A stretch of 64,000 nucleotides of DNA from Sphingobium naphthae (lineage in GTDB: Bacteria > Pseudomonadota > Alphaproteobacteria > Sphingomonadales > Sphingomonadaceae). The notes under the pieces were generated by a model, which saw only the letters and a program-made list of their open reading frames with translations, was not told where the DNA came from and did not search any database. Position numbers and translations under genes: made by a program. The stretch spans positions 1 through 64,000 of the forward strand of contig NZ_JAJGNO010000002.1 of the NCBI RefSeq assembly GCF_020782235.1, written 5' to 3'. This document shows, one piece after another, positions 32,616-41,671 of the stretch. Position 1 is the first letter of the stretch. The number at the start of each line of letters is the position of its first letter.

Positions 32616-34231
32616 TGCGCGCCTGGTGGGTGGCGCTCGCATGCGCCGCGCTGGCGACGGGTTCGGCGCCAGCGCAGATCGTGGAGCGTCCTGCTGCGCC
32701 GCCGGTGCAGACGCAGGCCGGCCTGGTCGCGGGCAAGCAACTGGCCTCGGGCGTGCGCGCCTGGCTGGGTGTGCCCTTTGCCGCGCCGCCGCTGCGGGAC
32801 CTGCGCTGGCGCGATCCGCAGCCGCGGGCTGCCTGGCAGGGCGTCTGGAACGCCGATCGGCCCGCGCCCGAATGTATCCAGTCGCTGCGCGGCCGCACAA
32901 TCAATCATTATTTCGGTGAGGAGGCGACCAGCGAGGATTGCCTCTACCTCAATATCTGGGCCTCGCCCGCCCCGCCCCCCGCGGGCAAGGCCTATCCCGT
33001 AATCGTCTGGATCTATGGCGGCGGCTTCAATGTGGGGTCGGCGTCCATGGCCAATTATGCGGGCGAAGCGCTGGCCGCCAAGGGCGCAGTCTATGTCAGC
33101 ATCGCCTACCGGGTCGGCGTGCTGGGCTTCCTCGCGCACCCGGCATTGAGCGCGGAAGGAGGAGGCGGATCGGGCAATTACGGGCTCAAGGACCAGATTG
33201 CCGGGCTGCAATGGGTGAAGCGCAATATCGCCGGCTTCGGTGGCGATCCAGGCAATGTGACGATCGCCGGTCAATCGGCCGGGTCGATGTCGGTGTCTCT
33301 GCTGCAGGCCAGCCCCGCGGCCAGGGGGCTGTTCCATCGCGTGGTGGGCATGAGCGGCGGCGCCTTTGGCGGCCAGATGGCGCCTGCCCCTCTGGACCAG
33401 GCGGAAGCGGAAGGACTGGCGGTGCAGCAGGCGGTGGACGCCCCCTCGATCGAGGCGATGCGCGACATGGCGGCCGATCGGCTGGTCGCGCTGTCGGCTA
33501 CCGTCAGGCGTCGTCCGATCGTGCTGGATGGTCGGGTGGTGACGCAGGATCCGCAGGCGATATTCGCCGCTGGCGCACAGAGCGACGTTCCGACCATGAT
33601 CGGCTTCACCAGGGATGAAAGCTTCCGCTCGCTGGGGCCGGTCCATTCGGTGTCCGATTATGAAAAAGCCGTGCGCGCGACCTTCCCCGCCACAGCGGAG
33701 CGCGTGCTCGCTGCCTATCCCGCGACCTCGACGGAAACCGCGCGCCGCGCCGCGCGCGATGTGGAGCGCGACATGACGCTGGGCCTGCAAATGGCGCAGT
33801 GGGCCAAGGGGCAGGGTGCGACGGGCAAGGCGCCGGTCTACGCCTATTTTTTCACCCGGACTCATCCCTATCGGCCCGGCGTCCGCTTTGCGGATCATGA
33901 TCCCGCCACGGTCGGCGCCTATCATACGGCTGACGTGCCCTATTGGCTCGGCACGCTCGACAGCCTCAACCTCTTCCGCCCGACCCGCGACTGGACCGCG
34001 GAGGATCGCGCCCTGTCATCGCAAATGATGGCGCATCTGCTGGCCTTCGCCCGCTCGGGCGACCCAGGCGGGGATTGGACCGCCTGGTCGCCGGCGCGGC
34101 CGCGAGTCAGACGGCTGGACGTGACGGGCGGCATGGCCGACTGGCCGCATTGGCGCGCGCTCCCGCTGCTCGAAAACCCTGCGCCGGCCGCGCCGGCCGC
34201 GCCGGTCGAACGTCCGAGGGTACGGGATTGA
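32615..34231 (+). CDS. Secreted type-B carboxylesterase
   Basis: This 538-residue carboxylesterase/lipase of the type-B (para-nitrobenzyl esterase, tannase-like) family has a short signal peptide ending at GSAPAQ. It contains SEDCLYLNIW, IYGGGFNVGS, nucleophile GQSAGS, the acid in FTRDES and the His in GAYHTADVPYW. The two cysteines around SLRGR and SEDC fit the conserved disulfide. It overlaps the preceding esterase by one base and the next gene by four. Two unrelated esterases in one operon suggest several phenolic ester substrates; chlorogenate hydrolysis is the prime hypothesis. Confidence 0.87.
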   Translation: MRAWWVALACAALATGSAPAQIVERPAAPPVQTQAGLVAGKQLASGVRAWLGVPFAAPPLRDLRWRDPQPRAAWQGVWNADRPAPECIQSLRGRTINHYFGEEATSEDCLYLNIWASPAPPPAGKAYPVIVWIYGGGFNVGSASMANYAGEALAAKGAVYVSIAYRVGVLGFLAHPALSAEGGGGSGNYGLKDQIAGLQWVKRNIAGFGGDPGNVTIAGQSAGSMSVSLLQASPAARGLFHRVVGMSGGAFGGQMAPAPLDQAEAEGLAVQQAVDAPSIEAMRDMAADRLVALSATVRRRPIVLDGRVVTQDPQAIFAAGAQSDVPTMIGFTRDESFRSLGPVHSVSDYEKAVRATFPATAERVLAAYPATSTETARRAARDVERDMTLGLQMAQWAKGQGATGKAPVYAYFFTRTHPYRPGVRFADHDPATVGAYHTADVPYWLGTLDSLNLFRPTRDWTAEDRALSSQMMAHLLAFARSGDPGGDWTAWSPARPRVRRLDVTGGMADWPHWRALPLLENPAPAAPAAPVERPRVRD

Positions 34232-34758
34232 GCGCCGGACCGATGGTCAGCCGTCGCGGCCTGATCGGCGGCGGCGTGGCGTTGCTCGCGGCGCCGCTTG
34301 CGGCAGAGCCGCCGCGCGATGACGAGCCCGGCCTGATCTTCGTCTATGAGGCGATCGTCACGCTGGAGCCCATGGTCGAGATCGGTCGCACGCCGCTCGG
34401 TATGCGCCGGCGCGTGCCGATCACCGGCGGCTCCTTCGCTGGTCCGCGGATCCGGGGCACGGTGTTGAGCGGCGGTGCGGACTGGCAACTTCAACGCGCC
34501 GACGACTGGACCGTGATCGAGGCCGATTATATGATGCGGGCGCAAGACGGCGCGCTGATCCATGTGCGCAATGTCGGCCTGACCAACAGCCGCGTTGCCG
34601 GCGCGACATCCCGATACTTGCGCACGGTGCCGCGCTTCGAGGCGCCCGATGGCCCGCATGGCTGGCTCAACCAGGCGATCTTCATCGGCACGATCGGGCG
34701 GCCGCCGGCGGACGCGCCCAAGCCGTCGGTGCGCATTCGCGTCTATCAGGTGACATGA
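34228..34758 (+). CDS. Tat-exported DUF3237 protein (first copy)
   Basis: This protein of about 176 residues has a DUF3237 domain: LIFVYEAIVTLEPMVEIG, VPITGGSFAGPRIRGTVLSGGADW, YMMRAQDGALIHVRN, and a C-terminal GWLNQAIFIG. It carries a twin-arginine leader (SRRGLIGGGVALLAAP), so it should act in the periplasm. A TTG at 34228 has GAGGG seven bases upstream and overlaps the esterase stop; an in-frame ATG at 34243 is the alternative. DUF3237 has no established reaction that I know. A second copy lies in the ferulate operon at 47033-47587. Confidence 0.85.
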   Translation: MSAGPMVSRRGLIGGGVALLAAPLAAEPPRDDEPGLIFVYEAIVTLEPMVEIGRTPLGMRRRVPITGGSFAGPRIRGTVLSGGADWQLQRADDWTVIEADYMMRAQDGALIHVRNVGLTNSRVAGATSRYLRTVPRFEAPDGPHGWLNQAIFIGTIGRPPADAPKPSVRIRVYQVT

Positions 34759-35846
34759 AGCGGGCCGCGCTCTGCCTCGCTCTCGCCCCGATCGGCGGGT
34801 GCGCCAGCCTGCCGAACGAGACAGCGAAGGCGACATGTGCGGCGACGTCGCAATTCGCCTTCGTCTGCGGGGCGACGAAGCCCGAGGATCTGGCGGTGGT
34901 GCCCGGAACGCGATGGGTGATCGCGAGCGGCTTTGCGACCGGGGCCGGGCTGAAGATTGTCGATGGCCGCGCGCGCCGAGCGCAAAGGTGGTTCACCGGA
35001 GCAACGGACCAGGTTGCGCCTGATGCCCGCTATCCCGATTGCGCAGCGCCGCCCGATCCGGCGCTGTTCACCGCCCGAGGCATCAGCCTGCGGGTGGTCG
35101 CGCCGGGGCAGGCGCGGCTGTTGGTCGTCAATCATGGCGGGCGGGAGGCGATCGAGATATTCGCGGTCGATTTCCGCCGCCCCGATGCCGCGCCCTTGCT
35201 GCGTTGGCAGGGGTGTCTCGCCATGCCCGCAGGGCATGTCGCCAACAGCGTCGCATCCTATAGCGACGGGACGGTGATCGCGACGGTGCTGACGCGGCCC
35301 GGCACCAGCATCACGGACTTCGTGATGGGGCGCGATACCGGCGGAGTCTATGAACGCGGGCCGCGGGATCGGGCCTTTCGCTTGCTGCCGGGCACGCAAT
35401 TGCAGGGCAATAACGGGCTGGAGACGGCACGGGATGACAGCGGCTTCTACGTCATCGCCTTCGGCCCGCGGCAGGTGGTCGCCTATGCCCGGCGGAACAC
35501 GCGCCAGCCGCTGTGGCGCCTGACCGCGCCCGACTTCATGCCCGACAATATCCACTGGGATGGCGACCGTCTGCTGCTGGCCGGCATGGCGCGGGACGAG
35601 CCGACCTGTGGCGGGACGCGCAAGATCATCGATGGCGTCGCCGACGCCATGGCCTGCCATCGCGGCTGGACGGTCGCGCAGCTCGACCCGGTGGCGCGGC
35701 GTTTCACGCTGGTCGCGTCCGGCCCGCCCGACCTGCTGTTCAACGGGGTTTCGGCGGCGGTGATCCTGGACGGCGCCTTGTGGCTGGGCTCCTATCAGGC
35801 GGAGCGCATCGCCATTCGAAGCCTCACTCATGATGACATGAACTAG
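34755..35846 (+). CDS. Predicted beta-propeller lipoprotein (SMP-30/lactonase-like)
   Basis: This 363-residue protein has a lipobox IGGCAS, so it is probably anchored to a membrane facing the periplasm. The body looks like an SMP-30/arylesterase-type propeller: AVVPGTRWVIASG, VVNHGGREAIEIFAVD, GHVANSVASYSDGTVIAT, DFMPDNIHWDG, and WLGSYQAERIAI. Residues that could bind calcium in lactonases of this type (Asn and Asp in MPDNIHWDG) are present. Its ATG shares four bases with the DUF3237 stop. A lactone hydrolysis role, for example on quinic acid lactones, is speculation; a binding role is equally possible. Confidence 0.65.
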   Translation: MKRAALCLALAPIGGCASLPNETAKATCAATSQFAFVCGATKPEDLAVVPGTRWVIASGFATGAGLKIVDGRARRAQRWFTGATDQVAPDARYPDCAAPPDPALFTARGISLRVVAPGQARLLVVNHGGREAIEIFAVDFRRPDAAPLLRWQGCLAMPAGHVANSVASYSDGTVIATVLTRPGTSITDFVMGRDTGGVYERGPRDRAFRLLPGTQLQGNNGLETARDDSGFYVIAFGPRQVVAYARRNTRQPLWRLTAPDFMPDNIHWDGDRLLLAGMARDEPTCGGTRKIIDGVADAMACHRGWTVAQLDPVARRFTLVASGPPDLLFNGVSAAVILDGALWLGSYQAERIAIRSLTHDDMN

Positions 35847-35853
35847 TTAGTAC
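35838..35853. promoter_or_regulatory. Operator-like box 2 of the quinate cluster
   Basis: TGAACTAGTTAGTAC (35839-35853) shares GAAC-pyrimidine-AGTTAGTA with the box at 37727-37743. It overlaps the stop codon of the lipoprotein gene and lies about 92 bases upstream of aroQ, marking a likely internal promoter. Confidence 0.5.
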
Positions 35854-35944
35854 ATTTTGCTTGCCTCGCTTTTCGGCGGCGGCTATAGACTGATCTGCAA
35901 GATCGGGACGCGCATCCCGGCGGCTTGGGGAGGATGGGCCGATC

Positions 35945-36400
35945 ATGGGCCAGAAAGTCATTCATGTTCTGAACGGACCCAATCTCGACCTGCTGGGTCA
36001 GCGGGAGCCCGCCATTTACGGCCACCAGACGTTGGCCGATGTGGAAGCCCTTTGCCGGGCGGAACTGGACGGCCGGGATGTCGGCCTGATCTTTCGCCAG
36101 ACCAATGCCGAACATGAAATGGTGGGCTGGCTGCACGAGGCGCGGATCGGCGCCTATGGCGTCATCCTCAATCCCGCTGCTTTCTCCTATGCCGGCTATC
36201 CCATATTGGACGCGCTCAAAATGTGCGATTGCCCGATCATCGAGGTGCATATCTCCAACATCCATCGACGCGACGAACCCTGGCGCGCGCAATCGATCAT
36301 GACCCGATCGGTGACGGCGATTTTTTCGGGCGCAGGCATTGACGGCTATGCGCTGGCGGTGCGCCACCTGCTCCAGATCGACCGGCGTAAAGCGGCATGA
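35945..36400 (+). CDS. aroQ: Type II 3-dehydroquinate dehydratase
   Basis: This 151-residue enzyme converts 3-dehydroquinate to 3-dehydroshikimate. Family marks are HVLNGPNLDLLGQREPAIYG with the catalytic Tyr, FRQTNAEHEMV, NPAAFSYAGYP and EVHISNIHRRDEPWR with the catalytic His. The gene sits among an MFS permease, an AroE-type dehydrogenase and QuiC, and is coupled by four bases to the permease gene. A catabolic role in quinate use is therefore more likely than aromatic amino acid biosynthesis, although it could serve both. Confidence 0.92.
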   Translation: MGQKVIHVLNGPNLDLLGQREPAIYGHQTLADVEALCRAELDGRDVGLIFRQTNAEHEMVGWLHEARIGAYGVILNPAAFSYAGYPILDALKMCDCPIIEVHISNIHRRDEPWRAQSIMTRSVTAIFSGAGIDGYALAVRHLLQIDRRKAA

Positions 36401-37689
36401 GGACGCCGTCGCTCAATCCGCGCCGCACTCGCGCGCGCATCGGCATATTGGCGCTGATCAGCATCGCCACGCTGCTCAACTATATGGACCGGGCGGTGAT
36501 GGGCGTGGCCGCGCCGTCGCTGACGGCGGAGCTGCAGATTTCGCCCGAGATGATGGGATTCATCTTCTCCGCCTTTTCCTGGACCTATGCGGCCGCTCAA
36601 ATTCCCGGCGGACTGCTGCTCGACCGGTTCGGCACGCGCATCACCTATGCCGGGTCGCTGATCCTCTGGTCCTTCTTCACCCTGCTCCACGGCATAGCCG
36701 GAAATGTGGCGATGCTGTTCGGCTTCCGCCTTGCGCTGGGCGTGGCGGAAGCGCCTTGCTACCCGTGCAACAGCCGCATTCTCAGCAGTTGGTTCCCGCA
36801 GGATGAACGTGCGCGGGCCAATTCGGTCTATGCCGTGGGGCAATATGCCGGCCTGGCCTTTTTCAGCCCGCTGCTGTTCTGGATCGTGGGCAGTTTCGGC
36901 TGGCGCGCGCTGTTCCTGATCGCCGGCGGCATGGGCGTCGCCTTCGGCCTGGTAATGTATGCCCGTTATCGCGATCCGGGCGAGAGCGCCCGCGTCAATC
37001 AGGCGGAGCTGGACTATATTCGTGCGGGCGGCGGGCTGACCGCGACCCGGCAGGAAAGCGCCGCGCCCTTTTCCTGGGCGAATGTCCGCACGCTGCTGGC
37101 GCGGCGGCAGATATTGGGCGCGTCGATCGGCCAGTTCTGCGGCAATTCGACCCTGGTCTTCTTCCTGACCTGGTTCCCGACCTATCTGGCGACCGAGCGC
37201 GGCATGGACTGGCTGAAATCCGGCACCTTCGCCGTGCTGCCCTATATTGCGGCGTCAGCGGGCGTACTGCTGGGGGGGCAGGTGTCGGACCTGCTGATCC
37301 GTCGCACCGGATCGGCCAATATCGGGCGCAAGCTGCCGATCGTGGCGGGGCTGCTGCTCGCATCGACCATCGTCGCGGCCAATTTCGTCGAGAGCAACAC
37401 ATTGGTGATCGCGATCATGTCGATCGCCTTCTTCGGGCAGGGCATGGTCAATCTGGGCTGGACGCTGATTTCCGATGTCGCCCCGCGCCAATTTGTCGGC
37501 CTGACCGGCGGGGTGTTCAACCTGTGCGCCAATCTGGCGGGGATCGTCACGCCGATCGTCGTCGGCCTGATCGTCGGGCAGACCGGCTCCTTCTACGGCG
37601 CGCTGGCCTTCATCGGCATTCTCGCGCTGATTGGTGCGGCCGCCTATGTCTTCATCGTGGGTGACGTGAAGCGGGTCGAACTCGACTGA
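36397..37689 (+). CDS. MFS transporter, ACS (anion:cation symporter) type
   Basis: This 430-residue inner-membrane permease has about twelve helices. The first segment LISIATLLNYMDRAVMGVAAP is characteristic of ACS-family transporters (hexuronate, phthalate and related organic acid uptake). DRFGTRITYA follows helix 2 and RLALGVAEAPCYPCN marks helix 4. Its start overlaps aroQ. Quinate, shikimate or dehydroshikimate are the likely cargo by context; the family imports small carboxylates with protons. Confidence 0.87.
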   Translation: MRTPSLNPRRTRARIGILALISIATLLNYMDRAVMGVAAPSLTAELQISPEMMGFIFSAFSWTYAAAQIPGGLLLDRFGTRITYAGSLILWSFFTLLHGIAGNVAMLFGFRLALGVAEAPCYPCNSRILSSWFPQDERARANSVYAVGQYAGLAFFSPLLFWIVGSFGWRALFLIAGGMGVAFGLVMYARYRDPGESARVNQAELDYIRAGGGLTATRQESAAPFSWANVRTLLARRQILGASIGQFCGNSTLVFFLTWFPTYLATERGMDWLKSGTFAVLPYIAASAGVLLGGQVSDLLIRRTGSANIGRKLPIVAGLLLASTIVAANFVESNTLVIAIMSIAFFGQGMVNLGWTLISDVAPRQFVGLTGGVFNLCANLAGIVTPIVVGLIVGQTGSFYGALAFIGILALIGAAAYVFIVGDVKRVELD

Positions 37690-37726
37690 ATGAACGGGCA
37701 AGGGCGCGTCACAGCGCTTGTTAGTG

Positions 37727-37743
37727 AACGAACCAGTTAGTAA
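37727..37743. promoter_or_regulatory. Operator-like box 3 of the quinate cluster
   Basis: GAACGAACCAGTTAGTA contains AC-N-AAC-NN-GTT-N-GT symmetry. It ends 18 bases before the ATG of the TonB receptor gene, with GGGAGG in between. The boxes near 31577 (reverse orientation) and 35838 match its core. Confidence 0.5.
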
Positions 37744-37761
37744 TAATAATGGGAGGATAGG

Positions 37762-40746
37762 ATGAGTTCAATTGTGCATGTGCAGCTTCGCCTGGGCGGA
37801 TCGCTCGCCGCCCTGGCGCTGAGCGTAGCGATGGCGCCGGCCTTCGCGCAAGGCCAAGCCCCGGCTGAGGACGCCGCGACCGCGCTGTCGCCGCAGGTCG
37901 CCGACGCCCCCGTGGATACCGCCGCACAAACGCCCGCCGACGTCGCCAGCACGGCCGATATCGTGGTCACCGGATCGCTGATCGCCCGCCCGAACAATGT
38001 CGCGGTCAGCCCGATCGTCACCGTGTCGGACGAACTGGTCCAGCAGAGCGGCCAGATCACGCTGGAGGACTCGCTCAACCAGCTGCCCGGCTTCACCCCG
38101 TCGGGCAATGCCGGCACCGGTGGCCAGGGCGGCGGCGGGCGCGCCACGCTCAACCTGCGGGGCCTTGGTTCCAATCGCAACCTCATCCTGCTCGACGGCC
38201 GCCGCCTGCCGCTGTCGGACATCAACGGCAATGTCGATATCAACATCCTGCCGGAATCGATCATCGGATCGGTCGACGTCATCACCGGCGGCGCATCAGC
38301 CATTTACGGGTCGGACGCGATGTCGGGCGTCGTCAATTTCAAGACCGACAAATATTTCGACGGCGTGCGCGCGGACATCCAGAATGGCGACAGCTTCCGC
38401 GGCGACTATGGCAAGTTCAACGCCTCGCTCGCGCTGGGCACCAAATTCGCCGACGATCGCGGCCGGCTGATGCTGGCGCTCAGCTACGCTCAGCGCGATC
38501 CGCTGTCGGGCTCGCAGCGCAGCTTCTTCGATGACAAAGTGCCTTCCAGCTTCATCGGCACCGGGGCGTTCGTGCCCGATGCGCTCAACCTGCCGAGCCA
38601 GGCGGCGCTGAACGGCGTGTTCGCGCAATATGGCGTGACCAATCCGATCAATCCGACGCTGAACCTGGGCTTCAACGATAATGGCTCGCTGTTCGTCCAG
38701 ACTGGCGCGATCAACTATCAGGGCCCCACGACCGGCGCCTATGCCGTCGTCGGCGGCAATGTGCGCATGCCGGTCGGCCCGCAACTGCAGATATTGAACG
38801 CGTTCGAGCGCAAGTCCGCTTTCGCCAAGGGCGAATTCGACCTGACCGAGACGCTGACCGCCTATGGCCAGTTCCTCTATGTCGATTCCACCGTCACTAC
38901 CGAAAGCGGCGGCAGCCTGACGCAGTTCGCGCCCTTCACCACCATTCCGGTGACCAACCCCTTCATCCCTGCGGACCTGCAGACCTTGCTCGCCTCGCGT
39001 GCCGATCCGGCTGCGCCGTTCCGCTGGAGCGCGCGCTATGTCGGCATCCCCGACAAGGGCTGGGACGAAAATTACCGGGTCCAGCAATATCTTGCCGGCC
39101 TGAAGGGCACGATCGCGGGATCGTGGAAGTTCGACGCCTTCGCCTCCTATGACGAGACCGTCCACAACCAGTCGATGTTCAACGCGGTGCTCAAGAACCG
39201 GGTGCAGACCCTGCTCAACGCGCCGGATGGCGGAGCGTCGATCTGCGCGGGCGGGTTCAATCCCTTCGGCATCGCCAATGCGACCAGCCTGTCGCAGGAG
39301 TGCCAGGACTATATGACCGCCACCGTCAACAGCCGCGAACGGCTGACGCAGACGCAGGTTCAGGGACAGATTAACGGCCCGCTGTTCAACCTGCCGGCGG
39401 GGCCGGTGCAGCTGGCGCTGCTCGCGGGCTATCGCAAGAACACATATAAATATGATCCCAGCCCCGACCTCGTGAGCAACAATGTGGAATCGGTGGTCGG
39501 ATCCAACCCGGCCCGCGGCGAAATCAGCGTCAAGGAATTCGCGGCGCAGCTGGACGTGCCGCTGCTGTCGGATACGCCCTTCTTCCATGAGCTGGGGATC
39601 GGCGCGGCCTTCCGTTATTCGGACTATAAGCCGAGCGGTAGCGTCGAAAGCTATGAGGTCGATGCGCGCTGGCAGCCGGTCGAAGCGCTGCTGATCCGCG
39701 GCAGCTACCAGCGGGCGGTGCGCGCGCCCAATATCGGCGAGCTGTTTTCGCCGGTGACGGGATCGCAGCTGGCGATCGGCACCCCGCCCGCTGCGATCGG
39801 CGATCCGTGCGACATCCGGTCGGCGGCGCGGACCGGCGCCAATGGCGCGCAGGTGCGCGAACTGTGCCTGGCGCAGGGCATTCCGGCGGCGGCGATCGAC
39901 GCCTATCAGTTCGCCACCACCGCGACCGGCGGCAATATCCAGGGCAATAGCAGCCTGACGCCGGAAAAGGCCAACACCTTCAATGTCGGCTTCGTGCTCA
40001 ACCCGCGCTTCGCCTCGCCCTGGCTATCGGGCTTCTCGCTGTCGGTCGACTATTACAATATCAAGATCCGCAACGTCATTTCGACCATCAATGGCCTCAC
40101 CGTGCTGGCGAAATGCTATAATCTGGATGGGTCGAACAGCAGCTATTCCAACAGCAACGAATTCTGCCAGCTGATCCAGCGCGATCCGACCGGCCAGCTG
40201 GTCGCGATCGCCCAGCCCTATCTCAATCTCGGCGCGCTCGACACCGATGGTATCGACGTGCAGGTCAACTGGTCGCTCAAGCTGGCTGAGGCGGGGATCG
40301 GCGACGGGTCGGGCAAAATCTATGCCTCCTCGGCGATCGGCTGGCTGAACCATTACAAGGTGCAGACGCTGCCCGGCACCGCGGCGCAGGATTTCGTCGG
40401 CACCAGCACGCCTGGCCGGCCGCTGCCCAAGTGGAAGGCGCTCACCACCGTGGGCTACAGCTCCGACGTGTTCGGCATCGGCCTGCGCTGGCGCTACCAG
40501 GGCAAGCTGCGCGACATCAGCGCGATCACGACGCCGGCGGCCGAGCAGGTCGGGGTGAAGCCCTATAATCTGTTCGACATCTTCTCGACGGTGGATGTCA
40601 CGCGCAATTTCCAGCTGCGCGGCGGCATCACCAACCTGTTCGACAGGGACATTCCCTTTGTCGCCAGTTCGCAGAACGGCACCGACGCGGGCACCTACGA
40701 CATGGTCGGCCGGTCCTTCTATGTCGGCGCCAAATTCAATTTCTGA
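37762..40746 (+). CDS. TonB-dependent outer-membrane receptor of the quinate/phenolic cluster
   Basis: This 994-residue receptor has a signal peptide ending APAFAQG, an N-terminal extension, then IVVTGSLIARP and the plug (QQSGQITLEDSLNQLPGF, TLNLRGLGSNRNLILLDGRR, SVDVITGGASAIYGSDAMSGVVNF). The barrel closes in VGAKFNF. Several cysteine pairs occur in predicted outer loops (SICAGGF with SQECQDY, DPCDIRS with ELCLAQG, KCYN with FCQLI), suggesting disulfide-stabilised loops. It is flanked by AroQ/MFS upstream and AroE/QuiC downstream. Uptake of a phenolic ester such as chlorogenate across the outer membrane is the contextual inference. Confidence 0.88.
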   Translation: MSSIVHVQLRLGGSLAALALSVAMAPAFAQGQAPAEDAATALSPQVADAPVDTAAQTPADVASTADIVVTGSLIARPNNVAVSPIVTVSDELVQQSGQITLEDSLNQLPGFTPSGNAGTGGQGGGGRATLNLRGLGSNRNLILLDGRRLPLSDINGNVDINILPESIIGSVDVITGGASAIYGSDAMSGVVNFKTDKYFDGVRADIQNGDSFRGDYGKFNASLALGTKFADDRGRLMLALSYAQRDPLSGSQRSFFDDKVPSSFIGTGAFVPDALNLPSQAALNGVFAQYGVTNPINPTLNLGFNDNGSLFVQTGAINYQGPTTGAYAVVGGNVRMPVGPQLQILNAFERKSAFAKGEFDLTETLTAYGQFLYVDSTVTTESGGSLTQFAPFTTIPVTNPFIPADLQTLLASRADPAAPFRWSARYVGIPDKGWDENYRVQQYLAGLKGTIAGSWKFDAFASYDETVHNQSMFNAVLKNRVQTLLNAPDGGASICAGGFNPFGIANATSLSQECQDYMTATVNSRERLTQTQVQGQINGPLFNLPAGPVQLALLAGYRKNTYKYDPSPDLVSNNVESVVGSNPARGEISVKEFAAQLDVPLLSDTPFFHELGIGAAFRYSDYKPSGSVESYEVDARWQPVEALLIRGSYQRAVRAPNIGELFSPVTGSQLAIGTPPAAIGDPCDIRSAARTGANGAQVRELCLAQGIPAAAIDAYQFATTATGGNIQGNSSLTPEKANTFNVGFVLNPRFASPWLSGFSLSVDYYNIKIRNVISTINGLTVLAKCYNLDGSNSSYSNSNEFCQLIQRDPTGQLVAIAQPYLNLGALDTDGIDVQVNWSLKLAEAGIGDGSGKIYASSAIGWLNHYKVQTLPGTAAQDFVGTSTPGRPLPKWKALTTVGYSSDVFGIGLRWRYQGKLRDISAITTPAAEQVGVKPYNLFDIFSTVDVTRNFQLRGGITNLFDRDIPFVASSQNGTDAGTYDMVGRSFYVGAKFNF

Positions 40747-40758
40747 CACCCTCCCCTT

Positions 40759-40800
40759 GCCGCCCCGGCCTGGCCCGGGGCGGCGCCCTTTCTGCTTTTT
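40759..40800 (+). terminator. Intrinsic terminator after the TonB receptor gene
   Basis: A perfect 10-bp stem has arms GCCGCCCCGG and CCGGGGCGGC with a 6-base loop. It is followed by a T-rich tract ending in TTTTT at 40800. It stands 12 bases after the receptor stop and in front of the weakly started dehydrogenase gene, so it probably lowers read-through into aroE-quiC. Confidence 0.7.
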
Positions 40801-40813
40801 GGATCCTACGGAC

Positions 40814-41671
40814 TTGACCCAGCCCCGCTACCTCACCGGCCTTATCGGACGCGACATCCAGGCGTCGCTGTCGCCCATGCTGCATGAAAGCGAGGGTGAT
40901 GCGCAGGGGCTGCGGCTGATCTACCGCCTGTTCGATCTCGCCGCCGACGGCATGGGCGTGGAGGATTTGCCGCGCCTGCTCGACGCCCTGCAACTGGCGG
41001 GCTTCGCCGGGGTCAATGTGACTCATCCCTACAAGCAGGCGATCACCGCCCATCTGGACGAACTCTCGCCCCAGGCGCAGCAGATCGGATCGGTCAATAC
41101 GGTGGTGTTCAGCGCCGGGCGGCGCATCGGCTACAATACCGACATATACGGCTTCGCCCAGAATCTGCGCGCCGGCCTGTCACCCGACGCGCGCTTTGGG
41201 CGCGTGGTGCAGATGGGTGCGGGGGGCGCCGGGGCCGCGACCGCCCATGCGCTGATGGAGCTCGGCGTGGGGGAACTCACCCTGTTCGATCCCGCGCAGC
41301 AACGGGCGCGGGAACTCGCCGCCGCGCTCAACGCCGTGCATGGCGCGGGCCGGGCGATCGTGGGCGACGATCTTCCCGCCTCGGTCGCCGCGGCCGACGG
41401 GATCGTCAATGCGACCCCCATCGGCATGAAGGGCTATCCCGGATCGGCCATTCCCCAGCCGTTGCTGCGCCCGGCGCTGTGGGTGACGGACATCGTTTAT
41501 TTCCCGCTGGAAACGCAATTGCTGCATGACGCGCGCGAAGCGGGTTGCGCGACACTGGATGGCAGCGGCATGACCGTGTACCAGGCGGTACGCGCGTTCG
41601 AGCATTTCACCGGACGCGCGGCGGACCCGCAACGGATGAGCCGGAATTTCCGGGCCGCACTGAAGCCATGA
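40814..41671 (+). CDS. AroE-family quinate/shikimate dehydrogenase
   Basis: This 285-residue dehydrogenase has GRDIQASLSPMLHE, VNVTHPYKQ with the catalytic Lys, GSVNTVVF, GYNTDIYGF with the catalytic Asp, GAGGAGAATAHAL Rossmann loop and ATPIGMKGYPGS. After strand two the sequence is LTLFDPAQQRA: an acidic residue stands where NADP enzymes have Asn-Arg-Thr. That favours NAD, as in the catabolic quinate/shikimate dehydrogenase of Corynebacterium. The start is a TTG at 40814 with only a weak GGA upstream. Its stop overlaps quiC by four bases. It probably oxidises quinate to 3-dehydroquinate. Confidence 0.88.
   Translation: MTQPRYLTGLIGRDIQASLSPMLHESEGDAQGLRLIYRLFDLAADGMGVEDLPRLLDALQLAGFAGVNVTHPYKQAITAHLDELSPQAQQIGSVNTVVFSAGRRIGYNTDIYGFAQNLRAGLSPDARFGRVVQMGAGGAGAATAHALMELGVGELTLFDPAQQRARELAAALNAVHGAGRAIVGDDLPASVAAADGIVNATPIGMKGYPGSAIPQPLLRPALWVTDIVYFPLETQLLHDAREAGCATLDGSGMTVYQAVRAFEHFTGRAADPQRMSRNFRAALKP

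Noticed and set aside
35945..41671. AroQ and AroE-type genes as ordinary shikimate biosynthesis
   Set aside because: They are coupled to QuiC and a carboxylate permease, and the dehydrogenase has an NAD-type loop, all pointing to quinate catabolism.
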